Assembly: GCA_022316685.1 (NCBI GenBank)
Contig: JAKJHU010000038.1
Coordinates: forward strand, 2,714,384-2,778,383
Origin: Progne subis subis
Taxonomy: Eukaryota > Chordata > Aves > Passeriformes > Hirundinidae
Direction: 5' to 3'
Length of the DNA: 64,000 bases
Shown one piece after another: positions 58,988 through 64,000 of the stretch. The stretch's first letter is position 1; every line of letters begins with the position of its first letter. The notes beneath the pieces are model-generated. The model ran no database searches. It saw only the letters and a list, made by a program, of their open reading frames with translations, and had not been told where the DNA came from. The position numbers were made by a program, and so were the translations under genes.

Positions 58988-61342
58988 CTTTACTTGAGAA
59001 GTGCATGGAATCATACACAAAACAGTCAACATATTGAGGAAACTTTGGTTTATAGTACTCCATATACTGGAGTCCTCAAGCTGCAGGGCAGCTAAATATT
59101 TAATTATAGCAAATCCAGTACATAAGGGCTATACTGCCAAGTTTTTCATCTGAGTTTCAGCTTGGCCAGCTGCTGCGTCTATATCACTGTTCTGCTTCTT
59201 GGTTCTTGCTGAGTGGGAGAACAAGCTTGTTTCCCTTTTCAGATCCTGCTGTCTCTTACATTTTCAGCCCTCCAGAGTATCAGCGCATGGCAAATACGAG
59301 AGGAGTAGCAGAGACCCACTGTGAACAGAGAAGAGCCAGATGAACCAGTCCCCCACACAGAAGCAATGAAGCAGGGATAGGAGGACTGGGAGAGAAAGAG
59401 AGGTGATCTTTCAACAGCATCTCAGACTGATTCATTAGATTGCTTGGTTGGTGATGCTCATTACCCTACTTCTTTTAGAGAGTTGATGAAAGATCTCTAC
59501 AAAATGCAGGGACAGAAAGAATATAAACTATTCAGTCAGTATTTAGAGCAACATTAAATCCACGCACTTCAATTTTATCAGTGAGGTCACCACCATGTGG
59601 CATTCTGCTCACCCATAGCAGCCCCGCATCAGAGGATTTCCTGACATGGGACTAATACATGCTCAGCTGCTGTGGGAATGGGTGGCTCCTGTCCTAACAC
59701 TAATCAGGAACAATATATCTTTGCAGAAATTATAGCCCTGCCACTGAGACTGTGTTATTTTAAGCCCTGTGTGCAGATCAATAGGATTTCCAATTACTTA
59801 ACTAAAATGATGGAGCAGGCAGGAAATTATTCATGTTAGATGTACTGTAGAAGAGACCTGATCAAGCTGTCACTGTCCTGGTTTCAGCTGTGCTTTTCAC
59901 TCAATTCCTTCTCATCAGCAGTTACTGCCCATTAGCTGATTTTGCAGCCACTGGTATGAATAGTAGCATTTACAGTCTTGTGGACAGAAAAAAACAAAGA
60001 TACAAGGTCACAGACACTTTCACAATCCAAACTCAAACCTCAGAAGAGTCCTTCAATAGACATCAGGATATGGAGAGAATTCAAATTTCTTAGCAGAACG
60101 TGCTTATACTCAGAAATATGTTGTACCAGTAATGTGTTCTGGCAAAATACTTGTGTAAAGGTCCATGATAACTCACAAGTACTGAGGAACTATGCTATGC
60201 TTTTCCTCTTTGATAAATAACATGAAACTCGGGCAAATGGATCTTGACATGTGTTCTCTGTTGCTCATGTAAGAGTTCCATATGTGCCTGAAGATTTTCA
60301 GATTTTTTAAAGAGGAAAAGCATTTCATGTAAACTATAGTTTCCAGTCTTTGCAAAACAGAGTATCTGAATATAAAAAAGCCTTCCTCCTGCCCCTTTCT
60401 GTTGACTAAAACTAAGTGCAGTTAATATGCCACATCAGTGCCTATTAAATCATCCCTAAACTGTTTTCAGTTCAATCCAATTTTCTTAATAATTATCTAC
60501 AGTTTCAGAGATATTATGGGTCAAACCCTGCTATTGTGCAACAACAATGAAACCTACAGAATGTGCTCACTTACATGGGGGCTGGGCTTCTCCCAAGGTG
60601 TTCAGCCACAATGACCTCCTCCTAGCTAAACACGAACGAGATGCCAGCTCCATCATGGCTGTTGATCAAGCTATTCAAAAATCATTTACTATTTCAAGCT
60701 GATAAATTAATTTATTCCCCTGCTTTTGCACAGCTATGATCTTTACATCCCACATTTGTCAGAAGCTTGCAGTAGCATTGTTTTGCTTTTGTATTGACCC
60801 TGTAGCGTCACAAAATATGTGCCAGTAACAGCAAACTCTGGTGCTTAAGATATCTCTAATAGAAAAGGGGATGAGAAGAGGCAGAATGTTTGCACAAGTT
60901 CAAACTACCTACCTGAGCAGATTTTAAAGTGGCTAAGATGTCTGGCCACAAGAAAAACACCCATGCTGCTTCCCTTGCCCTGACACATTTACACTTGGCA
61001 GAAAAATTCCGAGCAAGAGAAGTGCCACTGCACAGGTACCTGATCTGTTTCCAGTTGGAGCACAGGTTTTAGAGAGGACAGTTTTCTTAATAAAAGGAGA
61101 AGTAAGAACATTGACTGAATAGGCTATCCTTGACAAGAGAAAGCATTATTATAGCCACAGAATACGATTTGTAGAAACTAAAAACGAGGATAAGAATAGT
61201 TTTGAAAGTCTGATGAAATTTTTTTTCATATAATTTTTTTCCTGCTGTCATCACATGAAAATTTTAAAAGTGGCAACACTGAGCAAATGCCACTTTTTGT
61301 TATTTACATTGCAAGCCCCTAATGGTGAATGACACTTCTAAC

Positions 61343-61438
61343 CTTTCCATTTCTTATAGCTTCCCTGTAAATAGCTGGATCGGTATTAACCTGGTACTCC
61401 AAAGATTTCATCCTTGCTTCTTGTAAACCTCCAGAGAC
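61343..61438 (-). other. Unexplained 96-nt exon-like segment
   Basis: Acceptor AACTCAG and donor GTTAGA enclose exactly 32 open codons, phase 0 at both ends. They include EARMKSLEYQVNTDP and IYREAIRNGK. The codons look protein-like, but I do not recognise a family, and the phase does not fit the next CERS6 exon (which needs an incoming phase of 2). A nested gene, an alternative exon or chance are all possible. Confidence 0.2.
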
Positions 61439-64000
61439 CTGAGTTCATAAATGCTGTAAAAAATTTGAGGAAATAAAATAACTAGGCATTAGCAAGGATG
61501 ACATCTGATAATGTTTTGTTAGAAGCAGATGGGATGACAATATTATATATGCTCAGCTAAAGAGTAAGACGAGTTGTGAGTAAATTTATAGAGACTTAGT
61601 TAATTAAACCTTCTTTTTAATCCATAAATTGAAGTCTATGAGTTCTTTGAATATACTATTGTTAGTTTGCCAAAACCTTGTTATTAAATGCTCTTGATAA
61701 ACTGATTGATTATAATTTGCTTGCTGAAACTATAAACAGATTGAAATGTAAGCACATCAGATAATTTTTGTTAGTTCTACAACATCCACTCAATGACAGT
61801 ATGAATAGCATCAGGAATCAAGTATCAAAATCATAATTTATTCTTTCAGTATCTGCTACCCACAAGCAGCTTATGATTGTGCTCTGGTTTAGACAATATT
61901 CTGAGCAAAATGAGCTTGAGACAGTGTCAGAAGAGATTATCTTAATAAAAAAGTTATTTTATTATACTAGCTAGGCTAGAAAGGTTTACAATCCAACAAG
62001 AATTAGAATAATTTATTAGAACAATAATTTAGAATAACTAAAACCATTGCAAAACAACTGTGTTCATTCAGAGTGCAGACAAGGTCTGGGCAGCTGGGAT
62101 TCAGCTGGCTACCTGAATTCTTACTATATGATGTAACTGACCAGGACTCTTGCTTTAACTACTGCCCACGTATTGCCTTGGCACTGTAGGGTGCTTTTAA
62201 AGGTAGGTTGGAGCTCTCTGTTTCACCAGTGTGTTCAGAGGAGCTAAGCAGGGTGACTCTGCTGGGGTCCAACATGCTGTCTTCCCACACAACACACATA
62301 CTCCAAGGGCCAATCAGGAGAAAACACGCCAGGAAAGAAAATCAGCATGGAAGACAACAATTCAACTTCATTGATGGTTAAGAGCTGTACAAACCCAGTC
62401 AATATCAGCTAAAGAACCAAACTAGGAAAAAGACAGGGTCAGCAAAGCTTTGTAGCAGCTGCTTCTTATGGGGGTTCTGCACTGCCCCCTATTTGCTCAG
62501 AGGGAAGCTGATTCCAGGATAAAGGAAAGGAAGGAGAACAGTGCAAACTGTCAATACTGTATCATTATTTGGAAACACAGCATGTGCACCAAGGACAGGG
62601 CTATGCCCCACACTAGTGTTCAGCCAGTGGTGGAACTCAGGAGGAGCTATTCTGCCAGTCATGCAGAGATGACTGCAAGTCTGGTAATAAGGAACTACAG
62701 CTCATTACAGCTCACCACGGTGAACAGAAGTTAATTGTAACTCACGAAGAATCACACCAGGCTTGTCTGGTAAATGCAGATACTCACTGCCACGTAAAGG
62801 CAATTAGATATCAGCCATGAGCCAGACTGTGTGTACAGTCATTAACAAGCTTTAAAAATGAAAGAATAGCAAGGAACAAAGTGGTTCTTCTAAGGATTGG
62901 CTGACCCATACTTATATAAGGTACACAGGCACCAAAATCTCATTTAGCAGCCATACACTGCAGTTGATGAGGAGACATACACCTGAAACAACTTTGAATT
63001 TTAACAGTGAGAACTATTTTTTCCATTTTTTTTTCTCCAGAATATTTCCAAACAGACTCACAAACAGAGAATCCAGCTAAGATGTACCTACTGACACCAA
63101 ACAAGACTACACCAACTAATCAGAGGAGTTGACTGCCCATCTTCTCAGCTTTTAATGTGATACAATACTCTGCACACTGACATTGTACAAAGACATCAAG
63201 CACAGAAGGGCATAATACAGACTACCTGGATTATACCATATTTGTCTGGATGAGAACTTGGGGACAGCACATGCAGAACATGACCTCTTCTCCTTATAAT
63301 CTGCTTCAATCAGGCTTTCATTTAAATCTGGACCGTTGAAACACTATTTTACATTTCTCAGTGCATGTATGTAATATGTGCATGCTGAAACCTCACCGGT
63401 CACATGAATGCCAGGGCTGTTTGCTTGCGTCCTCCCCTTTTGACAGCAGTACTTGTCAGCAACACTTCCCTGAAACACAGGTTTTTACCTCCCAGACAAT
63501 ACAACTCATTATAAAAGTAATCAAAAGAAGTGAAAAACTCAGAAAAACTGCATGCTGGTAACGAGGCAGAGCAATTTGAAAGAGCCTGAATTTAACTGGC
63601 TTGGTGCCTTAACCTGGTAAATAAATATAAGCCCAGCTTCCCCCAGGGCTTGAAGTAACTGCTTTAGCCAGCCTGATTAGACTAGCCAAGGGCTCACATA
63701 ATTTATACTAATTTTTTGCTTGAGACTGCTTTCATTCTCCATACAATCCTGTATCACCTGAGAAGGCATCATGTTCCCCCTGACTCATGGAGAATTGTGT
63801 TCTATGTCGTAATTTGCTAGAACAGTGATTATGTGCAAGTGGGAGAATTTCGCAAGCAGAATGTCTTGTCAGTGAAAATAGCAGCTTTACTCCTACATTC
63901 GCTTAGCAGCAGGAGGCAGAAAGTATCCTGGGGTTTTTGAATTATTGCTGAAATGAACTCCAGATGCCTGCAGAAAGACTGCTAAATATATACCTAATTG

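Larger units (their letters stand above)
54090..64000 (-). other. Large CERS6 intron, to window end
   Basis: The exon preceding the ILNTTLF exon, which should end in a Phe-Pro-Leu-Trp-like stretch, is not found here, so the intron runs past the window. Inside are a CR1 fragment, a 47-bp minisatellite, a T40 run and two unexplained exon-like segments (57965-58014 and 61343-61438). Confidence 0.75.

Noticed and set aside
58699..59095. Open frames rich in Phe or Lys.
   Set aside because: They are translation of the T40 and GTTT repeat.
1..64000. Bacterial-type systems, CRISPR arrays, tRNA and rRNA genes, and complete retroviral copies.
   Set aside because: None seen. Gene structure is intron-split vertebrate throughout, and the repeats are microsatellites, one minisatellite and CR1.

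Overview
The window is nuclear DNA from a vertebrate, most likely a bird. It is AT-rich, and its genes are split by GT-AG introns of about 0.1 to 5 kb. It carries two 5'-truncated LINEs with the CR1-type 3' end (ending in an imperfect ATTCTATGAT repeat), typical of avian and reptilian genomes. The gene order matches the conserved ABCB11 - G6PC2 - SPC25 - (NOSTRIN) - CERS6 block of human chromosome 2, read in the opposite direction. I see no prokaryotic, plasmid, phage or CRISPR content.

Layout. 933-15996 (+): the last 11 exons of ABCB11, the bile salt export pump, cut at the window start. They cover the linker, the second membrane domain and the second ATPase domain. 15997-20709: intergenic, between two converging genes. 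20710-27128 (-): a complete five-exon G6PC2, 355 codons with all catalytic residues. 27129-33400: intergenic, between two divergent promoters. 33400-33960: a CpG-island promoter. 34036-36980 (+): SPC25, six coding exons and 234 codons. 36981-50507: a gap with one CR1 fragment and weak exon candidates but no recognisable NOSTRIN. 50508-54089 (-): the last exons of CERS6, including a 24-nt in-frame microexon encoding AGKWNPLH. 54090-64000: mostly or wholly a large CERS6 intron, with a CR1 fragment, a 47-bp GC-rich minisatellite, a 40-nt T run and two unexplained exon-like segments.

The genes do not form a pathway. ABCB11 exports bile salts at the hepatocyte canaliculus. G6PC2 is an ER glucose-6-phosphatase of islet cells. 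SPC25 is a subunit of the kinetochore NDC80 complex. CERS6 is an ER ceramide synthase. They are together through old synteny. I found no new multi-gene system. The items most worth checking are the CERS6 microexon with its UGC-rich acceptor tract, the apparent absence of NOSTRIN, the 47-bp CpG-dense array, and the unidentified minus-strand exon candidates.

Gene models were made by eye from splice signals, reading-frame phase and remembered family sequences. Exon edges are given only where phase and splice sites agree.
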